Shown here piece after piece: positions 9,552 to 18,075 of a DNA stretch of 39,685 nucleotides. The stretch lies in the NCBI GenBank assembly GCA_014859375.1, contig JACUUH010000021.1:1-39685 (forward strand). The letters are read 5' to 3'. This stretch comes from Gammaproteobacteria bacterium (GTDB lineage Bacteria > Pseudomonadota > Gammaproteobacteria > Nitrosococcales > Methylophagaceae). A program made the position numbers and the translations under genes. The first letter of the stretch is position 1, and every line of letters begins with the position of its first letter. The notes beneath the pieces were generated by a model. It ran no database searches. It was not told the DNA's origin and worked only from the letters and a program-made list of their open reading frames with translations.

Positions 9552-10907
9552 TTAAACAAGAAATAGAGTAGCAAATCCTAAGAAAGCCATAAAACCAACG
9601 ACATCAGTTACGGTCGTTAATAGCACGCCACCTGATAACGCAGGATCGATACCAAAATGTCGCAACATCAATGGAATTGTGACTCCCGCTAGTGCTGCGG
9701 CAACTAAATTAATGATGATTGCACTTCCAATTAAAAAGCCAAGCTCAATATTGCTAAACCAGAAACTGGTCACAATCGCGATAGCTATAGCCCAAATCAA
9801 TCCATTACTAGCACCTACTGCCAGTTCTTTGCGTAATAACCAATTTTGATTGCTTTTATTTAATTGACCCAATGCCATAGATCGGATAACAAGCGTTAAG
9901 GTCTGGCTACCAGCAACGCCCCCCATACTGGCGACAATAGGCATTAAAATCGCCAGTGCGACTTGTTTTTCGATAGTGGTATCAAATAATCCAATGACCC
10001 ACGCTGCTAAAAACGCCGTTAACAAATTAACACCTAGCCATAATGACCGGCGGTGAATACTTTTTTTAACTGGAGCAAAGGTATCTTCATCTTCACTCAA
10101 ACCGGCCATACTTAACATGGAGTGTTCAGCTTCATCTCGAATAACGTCAACCACGTCATCAATAGTGATACGACCTAATAATCGATTATTTTTATCTACA
10201 ACCGGTGCTGAGATAAGATCATGTTTTTCAAAGCGATGAGCAACATCACGATCGGGCATATTGGCATTAATCGCTTCGATTTGATGTGACATGGTCTCAC
10301 TCACCGTTAAGGAGCGGCTACGACTGACTATTTGGGATAATGCTAAGGTGCCTAGATAATGATCTTCATGGTCAACAACATAAAGACTATCGGTATTTGT
10401 TGGAATAGTCCCCAGCATTCTTAAATACCGTAATACAACTTCCAAGGTGATATCTGAGCGAACGGTAATGACGTCGGTATTCATCAAACCACCGGCCGTA
10501 TCTTCCTCATAGGCAAGAACTTGCTCGACACGACGTCGATGTTGGCTGTCCATGGTTTGCAAAACTTCGCGCATGATATGTTCAGGCAAGTCCTGCAAAA
10601 TATCGGCAACATCATCGGCATCTAGATCTTCGGTGGCATTAACAAGGTCAGCGGTATCCATGTACTGAATAAGGTCGAGACGTACATCCTCACCGAGATA
10701 GGTTAATACATCACCACGGAGATCGGGATTGATAATTGGCCAACATACTTTTCGTTCTACTGGTGGTAATGATTCAAGTAAATGAGCTGTTTCAGCTGGG
10801 TGAAGACTGGCTAGTAGACGACGCATGCGCACATAACGGCCGCTTTTCAGTGCTTCATTTAGCGTATGTATGGGCTGATTAAGTACGTTGTGAGTTTGAT
10901 CAGGCAT
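9552..10907 (-). CDS. mgtE: Magnesium transporter MgtE
   Basis: A 451-residue protein with the full MgtE layout: an N-terminal helical domain (about 30-130), a CBS pair (about 140-260; EEDTAGGLMNTDVITV and DKNNRLLGRITIDDVVDVI), a connecting helix and five C-terminal membrane helices. The pore segment is recognisable in PIVASMGGVAGSQTLTLVIR. In MgtE the acidic N and CBS domains bind Mg2+ and close the channel when Mg2+ is high. It is 84 bp downstream of ptsI; in many proteobacteria mgtE follows the PTS-Ntr genes in this way. Confidence 0.95.
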   Translation of the reverse strand: MPDQTHNVLNQPIHTLNEALKSGRYVRMRRLLASLHPAETAHLLESLPPVERKVCWPIINPDLRGDVLTYLGEDVRLDLIQYMDTADLVNATEDLDADDVADILQDLPEHIMREVLQTMDSQHRRRVEQVLAYEEDTAGGLMNTDVITVRSDITLEVVLRYLRMLGTIPTNTDSLYVVDHEDHYLGTLALSQIVSRSRSLTVSETMSHQIEAINANMPDRDVAHRFEKHDLISAPVVDKNNRLLGRITIDDVVDVIRDEAEHSMLSMAGLSEDEDTFAPVKKSIHRRSLWLGVNLLTAFLAAWVIGLFDTTIEKQVALAILMPIVASMGGVAGSQTLTLVIRSMALGQLNKSNQNWLLRKELAVGASNGLIWAIAIAIVTSFWFSNIELGFLIGSAIIINLVAAALAGVTIPLMLRHFGIDPALSGGVLLTTVTDVVGFMAFLGFATLFLV

Positions 10908-10991
10908 CGTCAGTCCAATTTGGCTAATGAGTGAGAGGCGAAATTTATCGCTCTATTTTAGCCTGCTTAAGGTCTGACTGGATAGGTTTTA

Positions 10992-12746
10992 TTAGAGTCC
11001 AATACGATGCGTATTATTGATTTTATCTAAAATTTTCTCAGCATCAAAAGGATTAGACATATTCAAGATCTGCAATGTATTCTCGGGTAGATTTTTTAAG
11101 TTAGATTCATTAATGATTTTCTTTACTTCAAGTACCGCATTGGGATGCATACTAAAAATTTCTAAGCCCATAGCAAGCAATAAACGAGTAAAACGAGGAT
11201 CGCTCGCCATCTCACCACACATTGATACAGGAATGTTCTGATGTTTTCCTGCCTGCAATGTCATAAAAATCAGTCGTAACACAGCGGGATGTAGCGGATC
11301 ATAAAGATAGTTAACCTGATCATCAATACGATCAATGGCGAGAGTATATTGAATTAAGTCGTTGGTACCAATGGACAGGAAATCTACCTCTTTGGCAAAG
11401 ATCTCGGCACATACCGCACTGGCAGGTATTTCGATCATCACACCGATTTCAATATGACGGTCATAGTCTAAACCTTCGTTATCGAGCTCTTGCTTGCAGG
11501 ACTCAAGTAATAATTTAGCTTGTGTCAACTCTTGCATGGTCGACACCATTGGGAACATGATTTTGATTTTGCCAAAGGCAGAGGCGCGTAAAATTGCCCG
11601 CAGTTGAGTTCTAAAAATGTTTGGTTGATTTAGGCATAAACGAATAGCACGAAGCCCCAGTGCCGGGTTGGTTACTGTCTGACTTAAATTGCGTCCACCA
11701 TCAACCGTTTTATCTGCGCCCAAGTCAAAGGTACGAATAGTGACAGGCATATTATTCATGCTTTCTACTACGTCACGATAGGCCGATAGTTGTTCTTCTT
11801 CTTCTGGTGGAGCGCTGCGGTTCATGTATAAGAACTCGGTACGATAAAGACCTATACCTTCAGCACCAGAGTTACTAATTGTTTTGATATCTTCAGGTAA
11901 TTCAGCATTCGCCAATAACTTAATTGCCTTATTATCTTGAGTCTGCGTTGGCTGAGATTTATAACGACTAAGCGAGGCGATATGTTGTTTAAACGCGATC
12001 TGACGTTGTTGATATTCGGCAGTAATAGCGTCATCAGCACCAGCGATCAATGTGCCAGTTTCACCATCAATAATCAGTAGTTCATTATCTTGAATATAGC
12101 GTCGAACTGACTCAATGCCGACAATGGCTGGAATGCCTAAGCTTCGGGCTAAGATAGTAGTATGAGAAGTCGCACCACCATGCTCGGTAACAAATGCAGC
12201 AATTTCCTGGTGTTGCATTAACACAGTATCAGCAGGGGTTAGATCTTCAGCAATAATGATATGACCTTTTAAACGGCCATCAGGAATTTCATGGTCTGCC
12301 ACATTTTCATCAGCCAAAATCCGATGAATACGGTTGACGACATGATCCACATCATCTTGACGAGTGCGTAGATAAGGATCATCCATTTCATTAAATACAT
12401 TAATTAATGCATCACGTTGAAGTTGTAACGCCCACTCAGCGTTACATAAGCGTGAGCGTATCATTTCAATAGGGACTTGAGTTAATGAGGAATCATTGAG
12501 CATCAATAAGTAGGTATCGATAAATGACGCAACATCAGTCGGGGCATTGGCAGGAATATGTTGACGAATTGAACGCAGTTGTTGGCGCGCACCTTCAATT
12601 GCTGCTTGTAAGCGGTCAACTTCTTGTTCGACACTAAATTTGGGGATCAGGTATTCACGAACATCCGGTTGGTTGTGAAATAAAATGTGTGCCTTGCCGA
12701 TAGCGATACCACGTGAAACGCCAATCCCTTGTAATTCAAGTGTCAT
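10992..12746 (-). CDS. ptsI: PTS enzyme I (phosphoenolpyruvate-protein phosphotransferase)
   Basis: A 584-residue cytosolic enzyme that takes phosphate from PEP and passes it to the HPr-like protein encoded just upstream. The phosphorylated histidine is H195 in GGATSHTTILARS. The PEP-binding part shows GIGLYRTEFLYM, GIGTNDLIQYTLAIDR-type (here SIGTNDLIQYTLAIDR) and MCGEMASDP with the catalytic cysteine. There is no N-terminal GAF domain, so it is PtsI-like rather than the PtsP seen in enterics. The start overlaps the ptsH stop by four bases (ATGA). Confidence 0.95.
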   Translation of the reverse strand: MTLELQGIGVSRGIAIGKAHILFHNQPDVREYLIPKFSVEQEVDRLQAAIEGARQQLRSIRQHIPANAPTDVASFIDTYLLMLNDSSLTQVPIEMIRSRLCNAEWALQLQRDALINVFNEMDDPYLRTRQDDVDHVVNRIHRILADENVADHEIPDGRLKGHIIIAEDLTPADTVLMQHQEIAAFVTEHGGATSHTTILARSLGIPAIVGIESVRRYIQDNELLIIDGETGTLIAGADDAITAEYQQRQIAFKQHIASLSRYKSQPTQTQDNKAIKLLANAELPEDIKTISNSGAEGIGLYRTEFLYMNRSAPPEEEEQLSAYRDVVESMNNMPVTIRTFDLGADKTVDGGRNLSQTVTNPALGLRAIRLCLNQPNIFRTQLRAILRASAFGKIKIMFPMVSTMQELTQAKLLLESCKQELDNEGLDYDRHIEIGVMIEIPASAVCAEIFAKEVDFLSIGTNDLIQYTLAIDRIDDQVNYLYDPLHPAVLRLIFMTLQAGKHQNIPVSMCGEMASDPRFTRLLLAMGLEIFSMHPNAVLEVKKIINESNLKNLPENTLQILNMSNPFDAEKILDKINNTHRIGL

Positions 12747-13012
12747 TGACCTTCTCCAAAAAAGTCATTGATCAGGGTTTCAATTTCGTGCATTGCTTGA
12801 ACGGCATCATCACCTTGTGCACAGACATGGATTTCAGTATCTTTAGCTGCAGCTAACATCATTAAGCCCATGATGCTTTTTCCGTTTACCGTACGACCAT
12901 TGCGCGTGACCTGAATATCAGCATTAAATTGTGATGATGTTGTTACGAATTTAGCAGCGGCACGAGCATGTAAGCCTAATTTATTGATAATAGTAAATGT
13001 TTTTTCAATCAT
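12743..13012 (-). CDS. ptsH: HPr-like phosphocarrier (NPr type)
   Basis: An 89-residue phosphocarrier of the PTS. It carries the phosphorylatable H15 in GLHARAAAKF and S46 in VNGKSIMGLMML, the site modified by HPr kinase in other systems. The ATG at 13012 forms a four-base ATGA overlap with the manX stop, so I prefer it to a start 24 bases upstream. With PtsI and PtsN it makes a nitrogen-type PTS relay; no sugar permease is seen here. Presence of S46 fits the neighbouring hprK. Confidence 0.93.
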   Translation of the reverse strand: MIEKTFTIINKLGLHARAAAKFVTTSSQFNADIQVTRNGRTVNGKSIMGLMMLAAAKDTEIHVCAQGDDAVQAMHEIETLINDFFGEGQ

Positions 13013-13413
13013 GTTTGACACCCACTGTGGTGGCAACGAACAATGCCCTCTTGGCCACCGCTTAACGCCTTTTCTTCCAGCTCATCCAAGGTCAGATTGG
13101 GGTAATTTAGAACACGAATCAACATGGGTAAATTTAAGCCAGAGACAACCCTAACATCTGACCGATCCGATACTGTACAGGCTATATTGCTTGGTGTGGA
13201 GCCAAACATATCAGTCAACACTAAAATACCATTACCTTGATCCAATTCAGCTAATCGTTGTTCAAATTTGAGTCTAACCTGATCAGGGTTATCTTTAATT
13301 TCGATTGAGATTACCTTGGCTGGAAGCGGGCAACAGGTCAGCATCTGACGCGCTGTATTAATGAGCTCGGTACCAATATGGTTATGGGAAACAATGAGTA
13401 TGCCAACAGCCAT
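13009..13413 (-). CDS. manX: PTS EIIA component of the mannose/fructose family
   Basis: A 134-residue cytosolic EIIA-Man domain with the phosphorylated H10 in ILIVSHNHIG and the conserved LTDMFGSTPSNIA segment. No EIIB, EIIC or EIID partner is present, so it is a lone EIIA of the kind found in proteobacterial PTS-Ntr clusters, where it is thought to be a regulatory phosphate acceptor. It overlaps ptsH by four bases and lies 55 bp after hprK. The gene symbol follows cluster convention. Confidence 0.9.
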   Translation of the reverse strand: MAVGILIVSHNHIGTELINTARQMLTCCPLPAKVISIEIKDNPDQVRLKFEQRLAELDQGNGILVLTDMFGSTPSNIACTVSDRSDVRVVSGLNLPMLIRVLNYPNLTLDELEEKALSGGQEGIVRCHHSGCQT

Positions 13414-13468
13414 AGTTATGCTCTATGAAAGACGTGATCTGGAAATAGCGTCATAGTCCTTACTCTAT

Positions 13469-13990
13469 TCATTGGATTATCATTTGCTTATTTTGGCGAT
13501 TTTGCAAAATCACTTCAGCATGGATATCAGATGATTGCATCTTTAACCATGTCGTTAAACGATGAACAATCGATGCAGGTGAATTTAGCTCTAAACAGAG
13601 TGTTGGAAATGACTGACCGCACACCGTATAGAGCTCTGGTTTTACTGTAAGTGAGACCGCGTTGTTGCTGTGATCCACCAGCTCAATAATATAATCTAAT
13701 TTCTGCTGGTGGCGATATGCTTCAGAACCAAATAGCTCAGATACATTGATTAAACCCAAATCACGACAATGTAGCAGCCCAGCTAACATTTCTGGGCAAC
13801 GAGCAATGACATTATTATCAGTAGCCAGGCTAAATTCAACACTATCATCAGCGATTAACTGATAACCATAATGGAGTAACTCTAACGCTAAACTACTTTT
13901 CCCGATGTTTGGCTTGCCAATGATCAGTACACCTAAGTCATTAACACGCATCATAACGCCATGGTGGTTTTGTTCTTGGTGGCGGGTCAT
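13469..13990 (-). CDS. hprK: Short HPr kinase/phosphorylase (catalytic domain only)
   Basis: A 173-residue protein equivalent to only the C-terminal kinase domain of HprK, which is usually about 310 residues. It shows the HHGVMMRVND start, a P-loop GKPNIGKS (residues 25-32, K31), the LIADDSVEF acidic pair, and LLHCRDLGLINVSELFG in place of the usual EIRGLGIINVRELFG signature. Relative to the family the P-loop is altered (GDSGIGKS is usual) and the E and G of the EIRG loop are changed. Short HprKs exist in alphaproteobacteria. It follows ptsN by five bases. Kinase activity is likely but phosphorylase activity is uncertain. Confidence 0.85.
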   Translation of the reverse strand: MTRHQEQNHHGVMMRVNDLGVLIIGKPNIGKSSLALELLHYGYQLIADDSVEFSLATDNNVIARCPEMLAGLLHCRDLGLINVSELFGSEAYRHQQKLDYIIELVDHSNNAVSLTVKPELYTVCGQSFPTLCLELNSPASIVHRLTTWLKMQSSDIHAEVILQNRQNKQMIIQ

Positions 13991-13995
13991 GGGAG

Positions 13996-14460
13996 TTAGT
14001 CGTCGTCAATCGCAAGCAAAAGATCAAACAGGGATTCAGGATCTGTGGTTGAACGAATTGAGTCACATACCTTTTCATCCCTGAACTTTGTGACTAATCG
14101 TGACAGGTTTTGAAGGTGATGTTCATTACCATCTTCAGGCACTAATAAACCAAAAATGATATCGACAGGTTTATTATCTGGTGCATCGTAATGTATAGGT
14201 GTCTTCAACGTTATCATTGCGGCTATGGTGTGAGAAATACCAGGCATTCGGGCGTGGGGGATTGCCACGCCCTTGCCTAGACCGGTACTGCCTAGTCGTT
14301 CTCGTTCCAATAAACCATGGTATATTGCATCTGCTGTTATTGCCTCAGTATTTGCAGCGAGTAAATGACTCATGATTTCAATAGCACGTTTCTTGCTTGA
14401 ACAGGTATCATCTTGACAATCTATATTGTCGGCACTGGAGAGTAATGAGGCAATTAGCAT
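13996..14460 (-). CDS. ptsN: PTS EIIA-Ntr regulatory protein
   Basis: A 154-residue cytosolic EIIA domain of the fructose/nitrogen type. The phosphorylatable histidine is H69 in GKGVAIPHARMPG, preceded by RERLGSTGLG. In enterobacteria its phosphorylation state regulates potassium transport and kinases. It is the end acceptor of the PtsI-PtsH relay encoded downstream. It lies 17 bp after hpf and just upstream of hprK. The acidic C-terminus (LLLAIDDD) is usual. Confidence 0.95.
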   Translation of the reverse strand: MLIASLLSSADNIDCQDDTCSSKKRAIEIMSHLLAANTEAITADAIYHGLLERERLGSTGLGKGVAIPHARMPGISHTIAAMITLKTPIHYDAPDNKPVDIIFGLLVPEDGNEHHLQNLSRLVTKFRDEKVCDSIRSTTDPESLFDLLLAIDDD

Positions 14461-14477
14461 GATTTTATATTCCAGTC

Positions 14478-14804
14478 TTATCCAGCATTGTTTTTCATTT
14501 CTACACCATCAGCTTGGTGGTGATTTTTAATTTTATCTTTATGCTTGATGATTTGACGATCAAGTTTTGCAACCAAATGTTCGATTGCAGTGTACATATT
14601 TTCGTTTTCATCTGAGGCAAATAAATCGGCACCACTAACGTGGACTGTTGCTTCTGCTTTTTGACGTTGTTTCTCAACGGCTAACACAACATGAACATTG
14701 GTCATGTGATCAAAGTGGCGTGTCAATTTTTCAAATTTACTATTCACATGGTCACGAAGACTGTCTGTGATTTCAATATGTTGTCCACTTAGGTTAAGTT
14801 GCAT
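14478..14804 (-). CDS. hpf: Ribosome hibernation promoting factor (short form)
   Basis: A 108-residue protein of the HPF/YfiA family, starting MQLNLSGQHIEITDSLRDHV, with the usual basic patch (EKQRQKAEATVHVSG) and the DMYTAI-type segment (here NENMYTAIEHLVAKLDRQI). Short HPF promotes 100S ribosome dimers with RMF in gammaproteobacteria. A strong AGGAGAA site precedes the ATG. It lies between rpoN and ptsN, the standard location. Confidence 0.95.
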   Translation of the reverse strand: MQLNLSGQHIEITDSLRDHVNSKFEKLTRHFDHMTNVHVVLAVEKQRQKAEATVHVSGADLFASDENENMYTAIEHLVAKLDRQIIKHKDKIKNHHQADGVEMKNNAG

Positions 14805-14837
14805 AATGCATTCTCCTATTTTAAATAATAGCCAGCG

Positions 14838-16286
14838 TTATACTAGCCGTTTCCGCTCATTTGAGGGCGGGATTGATAATGTTTCACGATATTTGGCTAT
14901 TGTTCTTCTTGCAACATTGATACCCTGTTCACCAAGAATATCAGCGATTTTACTATCACTCAGTGGTTTTCTTGGATTTTCTGCCAAAACTAATTTTTTT
15001 ATAATGGCGCGAATGGCTGTTGCTGAGCATTCGCCACCACTATCCGTACTAACATGACTCGAGAAGAAGAATTTTAGTTCAAAAATACCGCGTGGGGTAT
15101 GCAAATATTTTCGAGTTGTGACGCGTGAAATAGTCGATTCATGCATTTCTACTGCTTCAGCAATATCGTGCAAGACCAGTGGTCGCATCGCTTCATCGCC
15201 ATGCTCAAGAAAACCTGTTTGGCGGTCAACAATGGCTTGCGTCACTTTTAACAAAGTCTCATTGCGGCTTTGTAAGCTTTTTAAAAACCAGCGTGCTTCT
15301 TGTAAGTTGTTTTTTAAGTAAGTGTTTTCGGCACTATTATCAGCGCGTTTAATCAATTGAGCATAGTGTTCTGCAACTTGTAAACGCGGTGCATTATCGG
15401 GGTTTAATGATAACTGCCAACGACCATTAATTTTTTGTACATAGACATCTGGCACAATATATTCAGTAGTATCAATCTGAACCTGGCTACCTGGACGTGG
15501 ATTAAGAAGTTGAATCAGCCGGACTAAATCGGTTAATTCTTCATCACTTATTTTCAATGCGCGTTTTATTTGTACGTAATCTCGTTTGGCTAACGCGTCG
15601 AGATGATGATCAACAAGCAGGGTTAATAAACCTAGGTGAGGTGTAGTTTTATCAAGTAATTTTAATTGAATTAATAGGCATTCGCGAAGATCGCGTGCTG
15701 CAACACCGACAGGATCAAAATGTTGAATCCGATGTAACACGGCTTCAATTTCATCCAGTTCAGCAGGATAGTCATCTCCAAGACTTTGTTGAATATCTTC
15801 CAGAGATAATTTGATATAACCATCATCTTCAATAGCGTCAATAATAACGGTTGCTATAGCTTGTTCCTGCTCTGAAAAAGGTGTTAACTGCATCTGCCAT
15901 AACAAGTGTTGTTGCAGGCTATTGCCGCTTTCATCTTCATTATCACGTTCGATACCGGGATCCATTTGCTGTGAGTGCATAGTAATAGGGGCGGTATCGA
16001 AGGTATCTTCCCACTCGCTATCTGTGGGCAATTCATCTGGAATATCAGCATGTTCAAGTTGACTGATATCTTGCTGAGTATCGTCTTTGGTATTTTTTTC
16101 TAGCTCTGGCGCATTAAGGTCATAGTCACTATTTTCTTCAACTTCCAGTAATGGATTTGTTTCCAGCGCTTCCTGAATTTCAGCTTGAAGTTCTATTGAG
16201 GAGAGTTGCAATAAGCGAATGGCTTGTTGCAATTGCGGCGTCATCGATAGGCTTTGACCTACACGAAGTTGAAGCGAGGGTTTCAC
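14838..16286 (-). CDS. rpoN: RNA polymerase sigma-54 factor
   Basis: A 482-residue sigma-54. Region I begins KPSLQLRVGQSLSMTPQLQQ; region II is acidic (about 55-120); the core-binding and HTH parts follow; and the RpoN box ARRTIAKYRE lies at about 459-468, the motif that reads the -24 element. Translation starts at GTG (16286), chosen because the N-terminus matches the family exactly; the ribosome binding site is weak. Upstream is not lptB, the usual neighbour, but the tungstate-type ABC ATPase gene. A sigma-54-like promoter precedes it at 16330-16344. Confidence 0.96.
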   Translation of the reverse strand: MKPSLQLRVGQSLSMTPQLQQAIRLLQLSSIELQAEIQEALETNPLLEVEENSDYDLNAPELEKNTKDDTQQDISQLEHADIPDELPTDSEWEDTFDTAPITMHSQQMDPGIERDNEDESGNSLQQHLLWQMQLTPFSEQEQAIATVIIDAIEDDGYIKLSLEDIQQSLGDDYPAELDEIEAVLHRIQHFDPVGVAARDLRECLLIQLKLLDKTTPHLGLLTLLVDHHLDALAKRDYVQIKRALKISDEELTDLVRLIQLLNPRPGSQVQIDTTEYIVPDVYVQKINGRWQLSLNPDNAPRLQVAEHYAQLIKRADNSAENTYLKNNLQEARWFLKSLQSRNETLLKVTQAIVDRQTGFLEHGDEAMRPLVLHDIAEAVEMHESTISRVTTRKYLHTPRGIFELKFFFSSHVSTDSGGECSATAIRAIIKKLVLAENPRKPLSDSKIADILGEQGINVARRTIAKYRETLSIPPSNERKRLV

Positions 16287-16329
16287 GATGGTTGACGATT
16301 AAATACGTTGTTCATGGCTTTATGTTACC

Positions 16330-16344
16330 GCAAAGATTATGCCA
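16330..16344 (-). promoter_or_regulatory. Sigma-54-type (-24/-12) promoter before rpoN
   Basis: On the minus strand the 15-mer TGGCATAATCTTTGC carries TGGCA and TTGC with GG and GC exactly 12 positions apart, the spacing required by sigma-54. The predicted start is about 30 nt before the rpoN GTG. An enhancer-binding site was not identified. It could be a chance match in a 95-bp gap. Confidence 0.5.
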
Positions 16345-16381
16345 TTGCCTATAGGTAGACACATAAATTTTGTTGGTTTAT

Positions 16382-17368
16382 CTAGAACACGCTAACGGCC
16401 TGTGATTTGAAGCTTATCCAGATGCTTTGTCCCAACTCAAGTTTTAACTCGTGTAATGAGCTGTGGGTGATGATTGCGTGGAAACGTTCCTGGCAGTCAA
16501 CGGTCACTCTGACTTCATTTGCCTCTTCTGCGATGCTGATAATTCTGCCTTGAAACTGATTTCTCATGCTGGATCTAATTGCTTGATGTGACACGATAAT
16601 TTCATGAGGATCGATAGCAACATGACGGACTTCATCTTGCATTGAATTGGTGTGAATGTGCAATTTTCCGGTATCAAAAATGGCCTGTTTTAATGTGCCA
16701 TCATAGACATTGATTAGTGGACTTTTTGTGGTTTTGCCATCAACAAGATTGATGACGTCATTAGCCAAGGCTCGACCTTGCAAGCGATTATGTGTTGAAA
16801 AAATGACCGTTGTTTCTGTTTGATCAGCAAGCTGCGCAATAATCGTTTCCAATGACTGAATGTGACTTTGGTCGAGGTGCGAGAATGGCTCGTCCAGCAA
16901 TAAAATTTCTGGGTGATAACTGATGGCACGGGCAATGGCAGCCCGTTTTAGTTCACCACCTGATAAGGTGCTGGCGGCTTGGTTAGCTAAGTGAGTTAGC
17001 CCAACTTGCTCTAAGGCTTCAGCAATTAAACGTGGATGCCTTTTGGTCTCAGTATTTTGTAGCTTTAGCGCGAGACGAATATTATCACTAACACTACCTG
17101 ATAATAAGAAAGGATGTTGACTGACATAGCCTATTTTACAACGTTGAGCAGGTAATAACGGTAGTGTTACTGGCATTCCACTTAGGAAAACCTTGCCCTC
17201 ACTTGGTGTTTTAATGAAGGCTAATAGGTCAAGCAAGGTTGATTTACCCGCACCATTATCGCCAAATAAGGCGATGCAATCTGATTTAGGTAAGATAAGA
17301 GAAGGGATATCAAGGATACAGTTTTGCTGGCGAAACACCTTGATATTGTGTAATTCATAGGCGGTCAT
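16382..17368 (-). CDS. tupC: ABC transporter ATP-binding protein, tungstate/molybdate type
   Basis: A 328-residue ATPase. Walker A is GDNGAGKST, the signature is LSGGELKRAAIARA and Walker B is ILLLDEPFSHLDQ, followed by the FSTHN switch histidine. The extra 110 residues at the C-terminus end in a TOBE-like beta segment (RNQFQGRIISIAEEANEVRV), as in ModC and TupC/WtpC oxyanion importers. The ATG at 17368 overlaps the permease stop by four bases and is preferred to one 21 bases upstream. Substrate choice between tungstate and molybdate is inference from the permease type. Confidence 0.8.
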   Translation of the reverse strand: MTAYELHNIKVFRQQNCILDIPSLILPKSDCIALFGDNGAGKSTLLDLLAFIKTPSEGKVFLSGMPVTLPLLPAQRCKIGYVSQHPFLLSGSVSDNIRLALKLQNTETKRHPRLIAEALEQVGLTHLANQAASTLSGGELKRAAIARAISYHPEILLLDEPFSHLDQSHIQSLETIIAQLADQTETTVIFSTHNRLQGRALANDVINLVDGKTTKSPLINVYDGTLKQAIFDTGKLHIHTNSMQDEVRHVAIDPHEIIVSHQAIRSSMRNQFQGRIISIAEEANEVRVTVDCQERFHAIITHSSLHELKLELGQSIWISFKSQAVSVF

Positions 17369-18057
17369 GGTTGTGCTCGCTGTAACCAAGATAGCAAGAA
17401 GTTAATGCCAAAAGCGATGAATAACAACAGTAAACCTAAGGCCAAACCAACTTCAAATTCGCCTTTGCTGGTTTCCAGAGCAATAGCGGTGGTCATGGTT
17501 CGGGTATAACCTTCAATATTTCCGCCCAACATCATGGCTGCACCGACTTCACCAATGGCACGACCAAACCCAGTGATCACGGCAGCTAAAATGGCAAAGC
17601 GACAATGTTTTATTACGTGAAAAAGTAATTGTCCAGGTTTGGCGCCTAGACTAATTAAAGTGGGTACCAAGCGCGTATCACTTGAGGTGACGGCGACTAC
17701 AGTTAAATTCATCATGATTGGGAAAATTAATATCGCTTCTGCGATGATTACCGCTGTTGGTGTGTAGAGTAATTGTAAATAGCCGAGTGGCCCTAAACGA
17801 CTAAACAAGCCATAGAGCAATAAGCCAATGACAACCGTCGGTAAAGCCATCAAGGTGTTAAGCAGATGCTGCAATAGGTGTTTGCCACGAAACTCATGAA
17901 GCCCCATCAGTGTTCCAGCAGGGATAGCCCCGGTTGCCGCAATAATCGCAGCAACGATGGATATTGATAAAGAGGTAATAACAATGTGATAAATGTCTTT
18001 ATCAAATGACGTTATCAACGCTACTGCTGTAGAAAGTGAATCAGCAAAATAGCTCAT
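17365..18057 (-). CDS. tupB: ABC transporter permease, tungstate type (TupB-like)
   Basis: A 230-residue membrane permease with about five or six helices. The segments MALPTVVIGLLLYGLFSRLGPLG (split around residues 69-91) and GFGRAIGEVGAAMMLGGNI (about 164-182, the EAA coupling loop) are typical of TupB/WtpB-type oxyanion permeases. Only permease and ATPase are here: the periplasmic binding protein normally encoded first is missing, and metF lies just 18 bp upstream. The system therefore needs a binding protein encoded elsewhere. Confidence 0.82.
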   Translation of the reverse strand: MSYFADSLSTAVALITSFDKDIYHIVITSLSISIVAAIIAATGAIPAGTLMGLHEFRGKHLLQHLLNTLMALPTVVIGLLLYGLFSRLGPLGYLQLLYTPTAVIIAEAILIFPIMMNLTVVAVTSSDTRLVPTLISLGAKPGQLLFHVIKHCRFAILAAVITGFGRAIGEVGAAMMLGGNIEGYTRTMTTAIALETSKGEFEVGLALGLLLLFIAFGINFLLSWLQRAQP

Positions 18058-18075
18058 AAGACACTATCGATGTCG

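Noticed and set aside
10908-10991. Possible terminator between ptsI and mgtE
   Set aside because: The inverted repeat there is short and mismatched, with no strong T-run on the minus strand.
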